A stretch of 64,000 nucleotides of DNA from Streptomyces sp. L2. Its GTDB lineage: Bacteria; Actinomycetota; Actinomycetes; Streptomycetales; Streptomycetaceae. The position numbers and the translations under genes are program-made. Location of the stretch: contig NZ_QBDT01000001.1 in the NCBI RefSeq assembly GCF_004124325.1, positions 930,001 through 994,000 on the forward strand. The letters are read 5' to 3'. How positions within the stretch are numbered: position 1 is the stretch's first letter; the number at the start of each line of letters is the position of its first letter. The notes under the pieces are model-generated. The model searched no databases. It was given only the letters and a program-made list of their open reading frames with translations, and was not told the DNA's origin. This document shows, piece after piece, positions 8,533 through 18,057 of this stretch.

Positions 8533-8640
8533 GGGGTGTGTGCCGACCGACGGGGTGCTCCCCGCGGCGACATGGACAACAATACCAAGCTTTGGGAGTG
8601 CGTTTCACCTGCGTATCCGCCGTGGCCGTGCGCCCGGCGG

Positions 8641-8690
8641 GCCCGGTGGCCCGGTGGGCGGGGCTCTCGTGAAGCACCCCGCCACCGGGC
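8641..8690 (-). terminator. Likely terminator of the aldehyde dehydrogenase gene
   Basis: GCCCGGTGGC (8641-8650) and GCCACCGGGC (8681-8690) are perfect 10-bp arms. A second, overlapping stem can form between CCGGTGGGCGGGG and CCCCGCCACCGG with a small bulge. It lies about 40 nt past the stop of the leftward aldehyde dehydrogenase gene. It is a GC-rich hairpin without a clear U tail, as is usual in Streptomyces. Confidence 0.55.
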
Positions 8691-8728
8691 CGTACGTTCC
8701 GTGACGGCGGACGTACCGTTCGTGTCCC

Positions 8729-10315
8729 TCAGGGGGTGAGCCGGTACTCCGGGAAGTTGCCGGGCAGCCGTTCGTCCGCCGGGCCCCGGGTCACCGCACG
8801 GACGAGGAGTTCGCCGCCGACGAAGGCACCGTGCCAGGAGGCGCCCCAGCCGCCGAACCACTCGTCGCGGTCGCCGCGGGAGCGGGGGGTGCCGTGGCCC
8901 ACCTTGAAGGCGCGGATGTGCGTGGCCAGCCGGTCGTAGGTCCTGCGGTCGTCGGTCGCGAGGGTGGCGACGAGGGCGCCGTTGGAGGCGTTCATCGCGG
9001 CCAGCAGTTCGGCCTCGGTGTCGACCAGGACGATCGTGTCGACGGGGCCGAACGGTTCCGCGTGGTGCAGCGGGGAGCTGGGCGGCGGATTGAGCAGGGT
9101 GACCGGGTGCAGGTACGCCGACGTGTCCTGGCCGGGCAGGAAGCGCGCCGGATCGGGCCGGCCCCGGTGCAGGGGTACGGCACCCCGGTCGACCGCCTCG
9201 GCGACCTGGTCGGCGAGTTCCTTGGCCTTGGCCACGCTGATCAGCGGCCCGAAGTCCAGCTCGGGCAGCGGGTCGCCGGGGCCGGCGACGGCGAGGGGGT
9301 GGCCGACGCGGACGGTGCGGACCGCGGGGAGGTAGGCGGACAGGAATCCGTCGAAGAGGGAGCGCTGGACGACGAAACGGGGGTAGGCGGTGCAGCGCTG
9401 CTTGCCGTAGTCGAACAGCTTGGGGATCAGCGCGGTCAGCGCGGCCCAGTCGGAGAAGTCCCACACGCCCCAGGTGTTGAGTCCCTCCTGTTCCAGGACG
9501 TGCCGGGTGCCCAGGCCGGCGACGGCGTCGGCGACGGCGGCGCCGGTGTCCCGGCCGCCGACGAAGGACACGCAGCCGATCTCCGGCGCCCGCACCAGCG
9601 CCTCGGACAGCTCGCCCCCGCTGCCGCCGACCAGGGTGACGGGCACGCCCTCGCGGGCGGCCAGCGCGAAGGCGAGGGTGAGGCAGGCGACGCCGCCGTC
9701 GGTCGGGGTCTTCGCGACGACCGCGTTCCCCGCGAGGGCCTGCACCAGCACCGCGTGGACGAGGACGCTCATCGGATAGTTCCAGCTGGCGATGTTGGAG
9801 ACCGGGCCGTCCAGCGGGGCCCGGCCGGCGAGCATCGGCTCGATGCCGTCGACGTACCAGCGCACGCCGTCGATCGCCCGGTCGACGTCGGCGAGGGCGA
9901 GCCGCCAGGGCTTGCCGATCTCCCAGACGAGCAGCAGGGCGAGCAGGTCACGCTGTTCGGACAACGCGTCCAAAGTCGCGGCGATCCGGGCCCGCCGCTC
10001 GGGCAGGGGCACGTGCCGCCAGGCGCGGTGCTGGTCAAGCGCGGCGCGCACGGCCCGCACGGCGGTCGGCCCGTCGAGGCGGGGGGCACCGGCGACGGGC
10101 GTGCCGTCGACCGGAGTGGTGGCGGGCAGCACCCGGCCGTCCGGCCGCCAGGCGGCGTCCCAGAGGTTGAGGACGCGGTCGTCCCGGAAGGCCTCGGGTG
10201 CTACGGCGACACAGCGCTGCCAGGCGTCGGCATAGGCGGTCCCGGGCTTGAGGGTGAGGGTTGAGGTGGAGGCGGGACCGGGGGTGGGCTGTTGCGAGGT
10301 GAGGGTGGATGCCAT
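8729..10315 (-). CDS. Aldehyde dehydrogenase family protein
   Basis: A 528-aa NAD(P)-dependent aldehyde dehydrogenase-type protein. Visible active-site elements are SWNYP with Asn179 (substrate-stabilising), Lys202 in AKTPTDGG (cofactor), FVGG near 251 (Rossmann turn), a general-base glutamate in LEQEG (~275), and the nucleophile Cys308 in KQRCTA. The catalytic set is intact although the glutamate motif is unusual (LEQEG instead of LELGG). The N-terminal ~25 residues are Thr/Pro/Ser-rich and probably disordered. The ATG has GGAGC upstream. It is last in a leftward group after sucC and sucD, separated by a 329-nt repetitive gap. The substrate is unknown; the oxalate/C1 setting makes glyoxylate- or glycolaldehyde-type aldehydes possible but unproven. 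Confidence 0.85.
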   Translation of the reverse strand: MASTLTSQQPTPGPASTSTLTLKPGTAYADAWQRCVAVAPEAFRDDRVLNLWDAAWRPDGRVLPATTPVDGTPVAGAPRLDGPTAVRAVRAALDQHRAWRHVPLPERRARIAATLDALSEQRDLLALLLVWEIGKPWRLALADVDRAIDGVRWYVDGIEPMLAGRAPLDGPVSNIASWNYPMSVLVHAVLVQALAGNAVVAKTPTDGGVACLTLAFALAAREGVPVTLVGGSGGELSEALVRAPEIGCVSFVGGRDTGAAVADAVAGLGTRHVLEQEGLNTWGVWDFSDWAALTALIPKLFDYGKQRCTAYPRFVVQRSLFDGFLSAYLPAVRTVRVGHPLAVAGPGDPLPELDFGPLISVAKAKELADQVAEAVDRGAVPLHRGRPDPARFLPGQDTSAYLHPVTLLNPPPSSPLHHAEPFGPVDTIVLVDTEAELLAAMNASNGALVATLATDDRRTYDRLATHIRAFKVGHGTPRSRGDRDEWFGGWGASWHGAFVGGELLVRAVTRGPADERLPGNFPEYRLTP

Positions 10316-10644
10316 GGGTCGTCAGCTCCGCTCTGGGTGAACGGTCGGGCGGGGGCGGGCGGCTGGGGGCCGGCTGTTCGAGGGACGGGGCGCGGGTGGG
10401 GGCTGGAGTGCCGGGGGGCTGAGGCGCCGGGGGGATGGCGGCCGAGATGCCGGGACCTGGGCGCGGGGCCCAGAGCGTGGGGGCCCGGGTCCCGGGACCT
10501 GGGTGTGGCGACCCTGGGCCGCGACCCGAGTGCCGGAACCCGGGCACGGGGCCCAGGGTGCGGGGCCCAGCGTGCGCGGGCCCCAGGGTGCGCGAGCCCG
10601 GGCGCGGGGCCCAGGGCGTGTGGGCCCGCGTGCCGTGCCAGGCC
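10316..10644. repeat. GC-rich imperfect repeats between aldehyde dehydrogenase and sucD
   Basis: No gene is supported here. From about 10435 to 10640 the sequence is made of imperfect short repeats around GGGGCCCAGGGTGCG (period roughly 14-18 nt) with many self-complementary GGGCCC cores, so it can fold extensively. It lies downstream of sucD and upstream of the aldehyde dehydrogenase start, and may act as a terminator cluster separating the two. Confidence 0.6.
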
Positions 10645-11526
10645 TCAGCCGTCCTCGAGCGTTTCCAGGGCCAGCCGCGCCGTCTGTGTAGGGGTGCGGC
10701 CCACTCGTACGCCCGCCGCCTCCAGTGCCTCCTGCTTGGCCGCGGCCGTGCCCGACGAGCCGGAGACGATGGCGCCGGCGTGGCCCATGGTCCGGCCCTC
10801 GGGTGCGGTGACGCCGGCGACGTAGCCGACGACGGGCTTGGTGACGTGTTCGCGGATGTAGGCGGCGGCCCGTTCCTCGGCATCGCCGCCGATCTCCCCG
10901 ATGAGGACGACGAGTTCGGTGTCGGGGTCGTCCTGGAAGGCGGCGAGGCAGTCGATGTGGCTGGTGCCGACGACCGGGTCGCCGCCGATGCCGACGCAGG
11001 TCGAGAAGCCGGTGTCGCGCAGTTCGTGCATGAGCTGGTAGGTGAGCGTGCCCGACTTGGAGACCAGGCCGATCCGGCCCGGTTTGGTGATGTCGGCGGG
11101 GATGATGCCGGCGTTGGACTGGCCGGGCGTGATCAGGCCCGGGCAGTTGGGGCCGATGACGCGCGTGCCGCGGCGTGCGGCGTGGGTGGTGAAGGCGACC
11201 GTGTCGTGGACGGGGATGCCCTCGGTGATGACAACCGCGAGCGGGATGCGGGCGTCGGCCGCCTCCATGACCGCCGCCTTGGCGAAGGCGGGCGGGACGA
11301 AGACGACGGTGACATCGGCCCCGGTCGACCGTATACCGTCGGCGACCGACCCGAAGACGGGGACCGCCCGGTCGTCGAAGTCGACGCGCTGACCGGCCTT
11401 GCGCGGGTTGACGCCGCCGACGACGTTCGTGCCGGCCGCGAGCATGCGCCGCGTGTGCTTCATGCCCTCGCCGCCGGTCATGCCCTGGACGAGGACCTTG
11501 CTCTCCTGGGTGAGGTAGATGGCCAT
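10645..11526 (-). CDS. sucD: Succinate-CoA ligase, alpha subunit
   Basis: A 293-aa protein matching the full length of SucD. The CoA-binding Rossmann start has [11 protein letters not shown], the middle has [12 protein letters not shown], and the phosphohistidine is His249 in MGHAGAIV. With the beta subunit it catalyses succinyl-CoA + ADP (or GDP) + Pi to succinate + CoA + nucleotide triphosphate, reversibly. The ATG 11526 follows AGGAG and starts 11 nt after the sucC stop, so the two are one operon. The placement beside frc, outside a TCA gene setting, suggests a dedicated second copy for this pathway, perhaps recycling succinyl-CoA or CoA for oxalate activation (inference). From memory, S. 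coelicolor carries a comparable extra sucCD pair. Confidence 0.93.
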   Translation of the reverse strand: MAIYLTQESKVLVQGMTGGEGMKHTRRMLAAGTNVVGGVNPRKAGQRVDFDDRAVPVFGSVADGIRSTGADVTVVFVPPAFAKAAVMEAADARIPLAVVITEGIPVHDTVAFTTHAARRGTRVIGPNCPGLITPGQSNAGIIPADITKPGRIGLVSKSGTLTYQLMHELRDTGFSTCVGIGGDPVVGTSHIDCLAAFQDDPDTELVVLIGEIGGDAEERAAAYIREHVTKPVVGYVAGVTAPEGRTMGHAGAIVSGSSGTAAAKQEALEAAGVRVGRTPTQTARLALETLEDG

Positions 11527-11537
11527 GGTGCGGCTCC

Positions 11538-12668
11538 TCAGGCGGTGTGGGCGAGTTCGGCGGCCCGGCGGGCGGCGCCGTCCATGGTGGGGACCTGCTC
11601 GACCAGCGGATGCGCGCGCTCGTCGAGGACGGCGCGGCCCCGGGCCGCGTTGTTGCCGTCGAGCCGGACGACGAGCGGCTTGGTCAGCCGTACCGTGTCC
11701 AGCGCCTCGACGATGCCGTCGGCGACCGCGTCGCAGGCGGTGATCCCGCCGAAGACGTTGACGAGGACGGACCTCACGGCGGGGTCGGAGAGGATCACGG
11801 ACAGTCCGTCGGCCATGACCCGGGCCGAGGCGCCGCCGCCGATGTCCAGGAAGTTCGCGGGCCGGGCGCCGCAGCCGGCGACGACGTCGAGAGTGGACAT
11901 GACCAGGCCCGCGCCGTTGCCGATCACGCCGACCTCGCCGTCGAGCTTGACGTAGGTGAGGCCGCGGGCCGCGGCCACCGCCTCCAGCGGGTCGTGGTGC
12001 CCGCCGGGCTCATCGCCCCAGCGGGCCTGCCGGAAGCGGGCGTTGTCGTCGAGGGTGACCTTGCCGTCGAGGGCGAGGACGCCGCCCCGGGCGGTACGCA
12101 CCAGCGGGTTGACCTCGACGAGCAGGGCGTCCTCGCGGACCAGCACCTGCCACAGCCGTACGAGGACGTCGGCGCACCGGGCCGGCAGGCCGGCGGCGTC
12201 GGCGATCTCGCAGGCCTTGGCGGAGGTCACGCCCTCGGCCGGGTCGACGGGGACGCGCGCCACCGCCTCGGGCCTGCTCGCCGCGACCTCCTCGATCTCC
12301 ATCCCGCCCTCGGCGGAGGCGATCGCGAGGAAGCGGCCGGCCGCCCGGTCGAGGACGTACGAGACGTAGAACTCGTCGGCGATGTCGACGGGTTCGGCGA
12401 GCATGACGGTGCGGACCGTGTGGCCGCGGATGTCCATGCCGAGGATCTGCCGGGACGTCCGCTCGGCGGCGGCCGGGTCGGCGGCGAGCCTCACCCCGCC
12501 CGCCTTCCCTCGTCCGCCGGTCTTCACCTGTGCCTTGACCACCGCGCTCCCGCCGAGCCGGCGGGCGATGGCCCGGGCCTCGCCGGGCGAGTCCGTGACC
12601 TCGGCGCGCGGCACCGGGATGCCGTGTTCCGCGAAGAGGTCCCTTGCCTGGTGTTCGTACAGGTCCAT
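11538..12668 (-). CDS. sucC: Succinate-CoA ligase, beta subunit
   Basis: A 376-aa ATP-grasp subunit. The start at ATG 12668 ([20 protein letters not shown]) is chosen because this is the canonical SucC N-terminus and AGGAG lies just upstream; longer in-frame extensions lack family similarity. It has [17 protein letters not shown] (nucleotide binding, near 45-60), VEVNPL (metal binding, near 190) and the C-terminal GGASA and [13 protein letters not shown] segments. It forms the nucleotide-binding half with SucD. Its promoter region is shared with the divergent ThDP-enzyme gene and contains a 24-nt inverted repeat (12738-12761), so both arms are probably controlled together. Confidence 0.93.
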   Translation of the reverse strand: MDLYEHQARDLFAEHGIPVPRAEVTDSPGEARAIARRLGGSAVVKAQVKTGGRGKAGGVRLAADPAAAERTSRQILGMDIRGHTVRTVMLAEPVDIADEFYVSYVLDRAAGRFLAIASAEGGMEIEEVAASRPEAVARVPVDPAEGVTSAKACEIADAAGLPARCADVLVRLWQVLVREDALLVEVNPLVRTARGGVLALDGKVTLDDNARFRQARWGDEPGGHHDPLEAVAAARGLTYVKLDGEVGVIGNGAGLVMSTLDVVAGCGARPANFLDIGGGASARVMADGLSVILSDPAVRSVLVNVFGGITACDAVADGIVEALDTVRLTKPLVVRLDGNNAARGRAVLDERAHPLVEQVPTMDGAARRAAELAHTA

Positions 12669-12737
12669 TTCGGCTCCTGTCTGAAAAGTGCCGCACGCCC
12701 CCTGGACACCACCCACCGGATGCGGGATAACAAGCTT

Positions 12738-12761
12738 CATACAGTATTCGTCGACTGTATG
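12738..12761. promoter_or_regulatory. Predicted GntR operator A (sucC / ThDP-enzyme promoter region)
   Basis: CATACAGT (12738-12745) and ACTGTATG (12754-12761) are perfect 8-bp inverted arms around an 8-nt centre. Inside it, GTCGACTGTAT (12750-12760) matches the motif GTCkACwGTmT that recurs upstream of the GntR gene (22009-22019) and between the FabH-like and PanE-like genes (23180-23190, minus strand). It sits between divergent catabolic genes, where a repressor would control both. Confidence 0.6.
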
Positions 12762-12846
12762 CAATGTACTGCCGACCGCCGACAGCATCTCGCTGAGCTG
12801 TCCGGCCACGAGCGTTCCCACCCCTACGAAGGGACAGGACTTCGCC

Positions 12847-14544
12847 ATGCCCGACGACACACAGGACCCCGGCCCCCAGGACGTGATCTCCGGTGGTCAT
12901 CTCGTTGCCAAGGCGCTGAAGGCCGAGGGGGTCGACCGCATCTACACCCTGTGCGGCGGCCACATTATCGACATCTACGACGGCTGCGTCGACGAGGGCA
13001 TCGAGGTCGTCGACGTACGCCACGAGCAGGTCGCCGCGCACGCCGCCGACGGCTATGCCCGCATCACCGGCAGGCCCGGCTGCGCCGTCGTCACCGCGGG
13101 CCCGGGGACCACCGACGCCGTCACCGGTGTCGCCAACGCCTTCCGCGCCGAGTCCCCGATGCTCCTGATCGGCGGCCAGGGCGCGCACACCCAGCACAAG
13201 ATGGGCTCCCTGCAGGACCTGCCGCACGTCGACATGATGACGCCGATCACCAAGTTCGCGGCGACCGTGCCCGACACGGCGCGGGCGGCGGACATGGTGT
13301 CGATGGCGTTCCGCGAGTGCTACCACGGCGCGCCCGGGCCCTCGTTCCTGGAGATCCCGCGCGACGTCCTCGACGCCAAGGTGCCGGTGGCGAAGGCCCG
13401 GGTGCCCCGGCCGGGCGGCTACCGGGCCTCGACGCGCTCGGCCGGCGATCCGGAGGCCGTGGAGCGGCTCGCCGATCTGCTCGTGCACGCCGAGAAGCCC
13501 GCGATCCTGCTGGGCAGCCAGGTCTGGACGACCCGCGGCACCGAGGCGGCGATCGATCTGGTCCGCACCCTCAACATCCCCGCCTACATGAACGGCGCCG
13601 GCCGCGGCACCCTGCCACCGGGCGACCCGCACCACTTCCAGCTCTCACGCCGGTACGCGTTCGCCCACGCCGACGTCATCGTGATCGTCGGCACGCCGTT
13701 CGACTTCCGGATGGGCTACGGCAAGCGCCTCTCCCCCGACGCGACCGTCGTGCAGATCGACCTCGACTACCGGACGGTGGGCAAGAACCGCGACATCGAC
13801 CTCGGGATCGTGGGCGACGCGGGACTGGTCCTGAAGTCGGTCGACGAGGCCGCGTCCGGGCGCGTCAACGGCGGTGCCGCCCGGCGCAAGGAGTGGCTGG
13901 ACGAGCTGCGCGCCGCCGAACAGGCCGCGCTCGACAAGCGGTTGCCGCAGCTGCGCTCCGACGCCTCGCCGATCCACCCATACCGGCTGGTCAGCGAGAT
14001 CAACGACTTCCTCACCGAGGACTCCATCTACATTGGCGACGGCGGGGACATCGTCACCTTCTCCGGGCAGGTCGTGCAGCCCAAGTCGCCCGGCCACTGG
14101 ATGGACCCGGGCCCGCTCGGCACGCTCGGCGTCGGCGTCCCCTTCGTGCTGGCCGCCAAGCAGGCGCGGCCCGACAAGGAGGTCGTGGCGCTCTTCGGCG
14201 ACGGGGCCTTCTCCCTCACCGGCTGGGACTTCGAGACCCTCGTCCGCTACGGCCTGCCGTTCGTCGGCATCGTCGGCAACAACTCCTCCATGAACCAGAT
14301 CCGTTACGGCCAGGCCGTCAAGTACGGCAAGGAGCGCGAGCGGGTCGGCAACACCCTCGGCGACGTGCCGTACGACGAGTTCGCGCGGATGCTCGGCGGT
14401 CACGGCGAGGAGGTCCGCGACCCCGCCGGCATCGGCCCCGCCCTGCGCCGGGCGCGGGAGTCGGGCAAGCCGTCGCTGATCAACGTCTGGGTCGACCCGG
14501 ACGCCTACGCCCCCGGAACCATGAACCAGACCATGTACAAGTGA
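12847..14544 (+). CDS. ThDP-dependent decarboxylase/lyase, probable oxalyl-CoA decarboxylase role
   Basis: A 565-aa ThDP enzyme. ATG 12847 follows GAAGGGACAGG; a longer in-frame start at 12688 would cover the operator. The ThDP-activating glutamate is Glu60 in VRHEQ, and the ThDP/Mg motif GDGAFS...GNNSS lies near 451-480. Adjacency to frc (12-nt gap) makes oxalyl-CoA decarboxylation to formyl-CoA + CO2 the obvious role. However, residues typical of Oxalobacter Oxc (the Tyr-Glu pair near 120 and the GGIY loop) are not evident: the equivalent stretches read MGSLQDLPH and MNQIRYG, closer to acetolactate-synthase or 2-hydroxyacyl-CoA-lyase relatives. It may be a divergent actinobacterial oxalyl-CoA decarboxylase or a formyl-CoA-using lyase. 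Confidence 0.8.
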   Translation: MPDDTQDPGPQDVISGGHLVAKALKAEGVDRIYTLCGGHIIDIYDGCVDEGIEVVDVRHEQVAAHAADGYARITGRPGCAVVTAGPGTTDAVTGVANAFRAESPMLLIGGQGAHTQHKMGSLQDLPHVDMMTPITKFAATVPDTARAADMVSMAFRECYHGAPGPSFLEIPRDVLDAKVPVAKARVPRPGGYRASTRSAGDPEAVERLADLLVHAEKPAILLGSQVWTTRGTEAAIDLVRTLNIPAYMNGAGRGTLPPGDPHHFQLSRRYAFAHADVIVIVGTPFDFRMGYGKRLSPDATVVQIDLDYRTVGKNRDIDLGIVGDAGLVLKSVDEAASGRVNGGAARRKEWLDELRAAEQAALDKRLPQLRSDASPIHPYRLVSEINDFLTEDSIYIGDGGDIVTFSGQVVQPKSPGHWMDPGPLGTLGVGVPFVLAAKQARPDKEVVALFGDGAFSLTGWDFETLVRYGLPFVGIVGNNSSMNQIRYGQAVKYGKERERVGNTLGDVPYDEFARMLGGHGEEVRDPAGIGPALRRARESGKPSLINVWVDPDAYAPGTMNQTMYK

Positions 14545-14555
14545 GGTGAACGCCC

Positions 14556-15788
14556 ATGACAGCCAGGGCACTCGAGGGCATTCGCGTCCTCGACATGACC
14601 CACGTCCAGTCCGGCCCCTCCGCCACCCAGCTGCTCGCCTGGCTCGGTGCCGACGTGGTCAAGCTGGAGGCGCCGTCCGGGGACATCACCCGCAGGCAGC
14701 TGCGGGACCTGCCGGACGTCGATTCCCTCTACTTCACGATGCTCAACTGCAACAAGCGGAGCATCACGCTGAACACCAAGACCGAGCGCGGCAAGGAGAT
14801 CCTCACCGAGCTGATCCGGCGCTCCGACGTCATGGTGGAGAACTTCGGGCCGGGCGCGGTCGACCGTATGGGATTCACCTGGGACCGCATACAGGAGATC
14901 AACCCGCGGCTCGTGTACGCCTCCATCAAGGGGTTCGGTGAAGGCCCCTACACCGGATTCAAGGCGTACGAGGTCGTCGCGCAGGCCATGGGCGGGTCGA
15001 TGTCGACCACCGGCTTCGAGGACGGGCCGCCGCTCGCGACGGGCGCCCAGATCGGGGACTCGGGCACCGGCGTGCACCTCGTCGCGGCGATCCTCGCGGC
15101 GCTGCTCCAGCGCGAGCGCACCGGACGCGGCCAGCGGGTCAACGTGGCCATGCAGCACGCCGTGCTCAACCTGTGCCGGGTGAAGCTGCGCGACCAGCAG
15201 CGCCTGGCCCACGGGCCGCTCGCCGAGTACCCGAACGAGGACTTCGGCGACGCGGTCCCCCGCTCCGGGAACGCCTCCGGCGGCGGCCAGCCCGGCTGGG
15301 CGGTCAAGTGCGCGCCGGGCGGCCCGAACGACTGGGTGTACGTGATCGTGCAGCCCGTCGGCTGGAAACCCGTCAGTGAGCTGATCGGCCGGCCGGAACT
15401 CGCCGACGACCCCGAGTGGGCGACGCCCGAGGCCCGCCTGCCGAAGCTGAACAAGATGTTCCAGCTGATCGAGGAGTGGTCCGCGACGCTGCCCAAGTGG
15501 GAGGTGCTGGAGCGGCTCAACGCCCACAACATCCCCTGCGGGCCGATCCTGTCCGCACGGGAGATCATCGAGGACGCCTCGCTGGCCGCCAACGAGATGG
15601 TGGTGCGCGTCGAGCACCCCGAGCGCGGCGAGTTCGTCACGGTCGGCAGCCCCCTGAAGCTGTCCGACTCCCCCGTCGAGGTGCGCAGTTCCCCGCTGCT
15701 CGGCGAGCACAACGCCGAGGTGTACGTCGGCGAACTGGGCCTCGGTGACGAGGAACTGCGCCTGCTGAAGTCGAACGGGGTGATCTGA
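14556..15788 (+). CDS. frc: Formyl-CoA:oxalate CoA-transferase
   Basis: A 410-aa class III CoA-transferase. It follows the Frc pattern closely: [14 protein letters not shown] at the N-terminus, [26 protein letters not shown], the catalytic aspartate in IGDSGTG (Asp168, matching Asp169 of Oxalobacter Frc), [13 protein letters not shown], the glycine-rich loop [11 protein letters not shown], and IPCGPILS. It moves CoA from formyl-CoA (or succinyl-CoA) to oxalate, giving oxalyl-CoA and formate. ATG 14556 has an upstream AGGTG; the gene lies 11 nt after the ThDP gene and its stop nearly abuts the next start, so it is mid-operon. This is the strongest marker for oxalate catabolism in the window. 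Confidence 0.95.
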   Translation: MTARALEGIRVLDMTHVQSGPSATQLLAWLGADVVKLEAPSGDITRRQLRDLPDVDSLYFTMLNCNKRSITLNTKTERGKEILTELIRRSDVMVENFGPGAVDRMGFTWDRIQEINPRLVYASIKGFGEGPYTGFKAYEVVAQAMGGSMSTTGFEDGPPLATGAQIGDSGTGVHLVAAILAALLQRERTGRGQRVNVAMQHAVLNLCRVKLRDQQRLAHGPLAEYPNEDFGDAVPRSGNASGGGQPGWAVKCAPGGPNDWVYVIVQPVGWKPVSELIGRPELADDPEWATPEARLPKLNKMFQLIEEWSATLPKWEVLERLNAHNIPCGPILSAREIIEDASLAANEMVVRVEHPERGEFVTVGSPLKLSDSPVEVRSSPLLGEHNAEVYVGELGLGDEELRLLKSNGVI

Positions 15789-15792
15789 GGTG

Positions 15793-17937
15793 ATGGCCGA
15801 GGACCGGCTGACGAAGGTGCGGTCGCTGCTCGACGCCGTGCGCGGCGAGGGCCGTACCGCGCTGACGGCGCCCGAGGGCAAGGTGATCGCCGACGCGTAC
15901 GGGATCGCCGTACCGGGCGAGGCGCTGGCGGCGGACGTGGACGAGGCGGTGGCGGCCGCGGCGCGGTTCGGCGGGCCGGTCGTCATGAAGATCGTCTCGC
16001 CGGACATCCTGCACAAGACCGACGCGGGCGGTGTGGTCGTCGGGGTGCGGGGCGCGGCGGACGTGCGGGCCGCGTTCCACCGGATCGTGGAGAACGCGCG
16101 CGCGTACGACGCGGACGCCCGGATCGAGGGTGTGCAGGTACAGGAGCTGCTGCCGCCGGGACAGGAGGTCATCGTCGGCGCGGTCACCGATCCGACGTTC
16201 GGGAAGGTCGTGGCGTTCGGGCTCGGCGGTGTGCTGGTCGAGGTGCTGAAGGACGTGACGTTCCGGCTGGCCCCGGTCGGCGCCGACGAGGCCCTGTCGA
16301 TGCTCGACTCCATCCGGGCGGCGCCGGTCCTGCGCGGGGTGCGGGGGCGGCCGGGCGTGGACCGGTGGGCCCTCGCCGAGCAGATCCGGCGGGTGTCCGA
16401 ACTGGTCGCGGACTTCCCGGAGATCGCCGAGGTGGACCTCAACCCGGTGATCGCGACGCCCGAGGGCGCGGTGGCCGCCGACATCCGGATCATCCTCGCC
16501 ACCTCGCAGCCGGAACCCCGTCGGCGGTATGCACGCGACGAGATCCTGTCGACGATGCGCCGGCTGATGCAGCCCTCCTCCATCGCCGTGATCGGCGCCT
16601 CCAACGAGCCGGGCAAGATCGGCAACTCGGTGATGCGCAACCTCCTCGACGGCGGCTTCGCCGGGGAGATCCACCCGGTGAACCCCAAGGCCGATGACAT
16701 CCTGGGCCGGAAGGCGTACAAGAGTGTCACGGACGTTCCCGGTGAGGTGGATGTGGCCGTCTTCGCCATTCCCGCCCCGTTCGTGGCCGCGGCGCTGGAG
16801 GAGGTGGGGCGCAGGAACATCCCCAACGCCGTCCTGATCCCCTCCGGTTTCGCGGAGACCGGCGAGCACGCGCTCCAGGCGGAGATCGTGGCGGTCGCCG
16901 AACGGTACGGCGTCCGCCTGCTCGGCCCGAACATCTACGGCTACTACTCCACCTGGCAGGACCTGTGCGCCACGTTCTGCACGCCGTACGACGTCAAGGG
17001 CGGTGTGGCGCTGACCTCGCAGTCCGGGGGCATCGGCATGGCGATCCTCGGCTTCGCGCGCACCACTAAGACGGGTGTGTCGGCGATCGTGGGCCTCGGC
17101 AACAAGGCCGACCTGGACGAGGACGACCTGCTCACCTGGTTCGGTGAGGATCCGCACACCGAGTGCATCGCGATGCACCTGGAGGACCTCAAGGACGGGC
17201 GGGCCTTCGTGGAGGCGGCGCGCGCGACGGTGCCGAAGAAGCCGGTGGTGGTGCTGAAGGCGGGCCGTACGGCGGCGGGCGCGAAGGCCGCCGGCTCGCA
17301 CACCGGGGCCCTCGCGGGCGACGACGCGGTGTACGACGACATCCTGCGGCAGGCCGGTGTCATCCGGGCGCCGGGACTCAACGACATGCTGGAGTACGCG
17401 CGCGCGTTGCCGGTACTGCCGGCGCCCCGGGGCGACAACGTGGTCATCATCACCGGCGCGGGCGGCAGCGGCGTGCTGCTGTCCGACGCGGTCACCGACA
17501 ACGGGCTGTCCCTGATGGAGATCCCGCCCGATCTGGACGAGGCGTTCCGCCGGTTCATCCCGCCGTTCGGGGCGGCCGGCAACCCGGTGGACATCACGGG
17601 CGGCGAGCCGCCGTCGACGTACGAGGCGACGATCCGGCTGGGACTTGAGGATCCGCGGATCCACGCGCTCGTCCTCGGCTACTGGCACACGATCGTCACC
17701 CCGCCGATGGTGTTCGCGGAGTTGGCCGCGCGCGTGGTCGCCGAGTTCCGGTCCAAGGGGATCGAGAAGCCGGTCGTGGCGTCCCTCGCGGGCGACGTCG
17801 AGGTCGAGGCGGCCTGCCAGTACCTCTTCGAACACGGCGTCGTGGCCTACCCGTACACGACGGAGAAGCCGGTGGCCGTACTCGGCGCGAAGTACAGGTG
17901 GGCGCGGGCGGCGGGGTTGCTGGGGGGCGGTTCATGA
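15793..17937 (+). CDS. ADP-forming acyl-CoA synthetase (acetate-CoA ligase family)
   Basis: A 714-aa fused ADP-forming acyl-CoA synthetase. An ATP-grasp domain comes first (residues ~1-235, VMKIVSPDILHKTDAGGV, EVDLNPVIA), then the CoA-binding domain (IAVIGASNEPGKIGNSV near 270), the ligase domains, and the phosphohistidine loop GSHTGAL near residue 502. The order (ATP-grasp before CoA-binding) is the permuted form found in many bacteria. The start is ATG 15793 or GTG 15790, 1-4 nt after the frc stop, so it is coupled. It would make an acyl-CoA from a carboxylate with ATP. In this operon oxalate, formate or another short acid is a plausible substrate; sequence alone cannot tell. Confidence 0.85.
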   Translation: MAEDRLTKVRSLLDAVRGEGRTALTAPEGKVIADAYGIAVPGEALAADVDEAVAAAARFGGPVVMKIVSPDILHKTDAGGVVVGVRGAADVRAAFHRIVENARAYDADARIEGVQVQELLPPGQEVIVGAVTDPTFGKVVAFGLGGVLVEVLKDVTFRLAPVGADEALSMLDSIRAAPVLRGVRGRPGVDRWALAEQIRRVSELVADFPEIAEVDLNPVIATPEGAVAADIRIILATSQPEPRRRYARDEILSTMRRLMQPSSIAVIGASNEPGKIGNSVMRNLLDGGFAGEIHPVNPKADDILGRKAYKSVTDVPGEVDVAVFAIPAPFVAAALEEVGRRNIPNAVLIPSGFAETGEHALQAEIVAVAERYGVRLLGPNIYGYYSTWQDLCATFCTPYDVKGGVALTSQSGGIGMAILGFARTTKTGVSAIVGLGNKADLDEDDLLTWFGEDPHTECIAMHLEDLKDGRAFVEAARATVPKKPVVVLKAGRTAAGAKAAGSHTGALAGDDAVYDDILRQAGVIRAPGLNDMLEYARALPVLPAPRGDNVVIITGAGGSGVLLSDAVTDNGLSLMEIPPDLDEAFRRFIPPFGAAGNPVDITGGEPPSTYEATIRLGLEDPRIHALVLGYWHTIVTPPMVFAELAARVVAEFRSKGIEKPVVASLAGDVEVEAACQYLFEHGVVAYPYTTEKPVAVLGAKYRWARAAGLLGGGS

Positions 17938-18057
17938 GCTGAGTGAGCGTTGGGGCGGCCGGCGGTGCGCGCCGGCCGCGCCCGGGACCCGTGCGCGCAC
18001 GAAAGGCATTGGACAGGGGGCGCTGGCCAGAACTTTCGACGCAAGGGGCACCACGAG

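Noticed and set aside
10430..10645. A CRISPR array
   Set aside because: The repeats are imperfect, about 14-18 nt long and without unique spacers of constant length.
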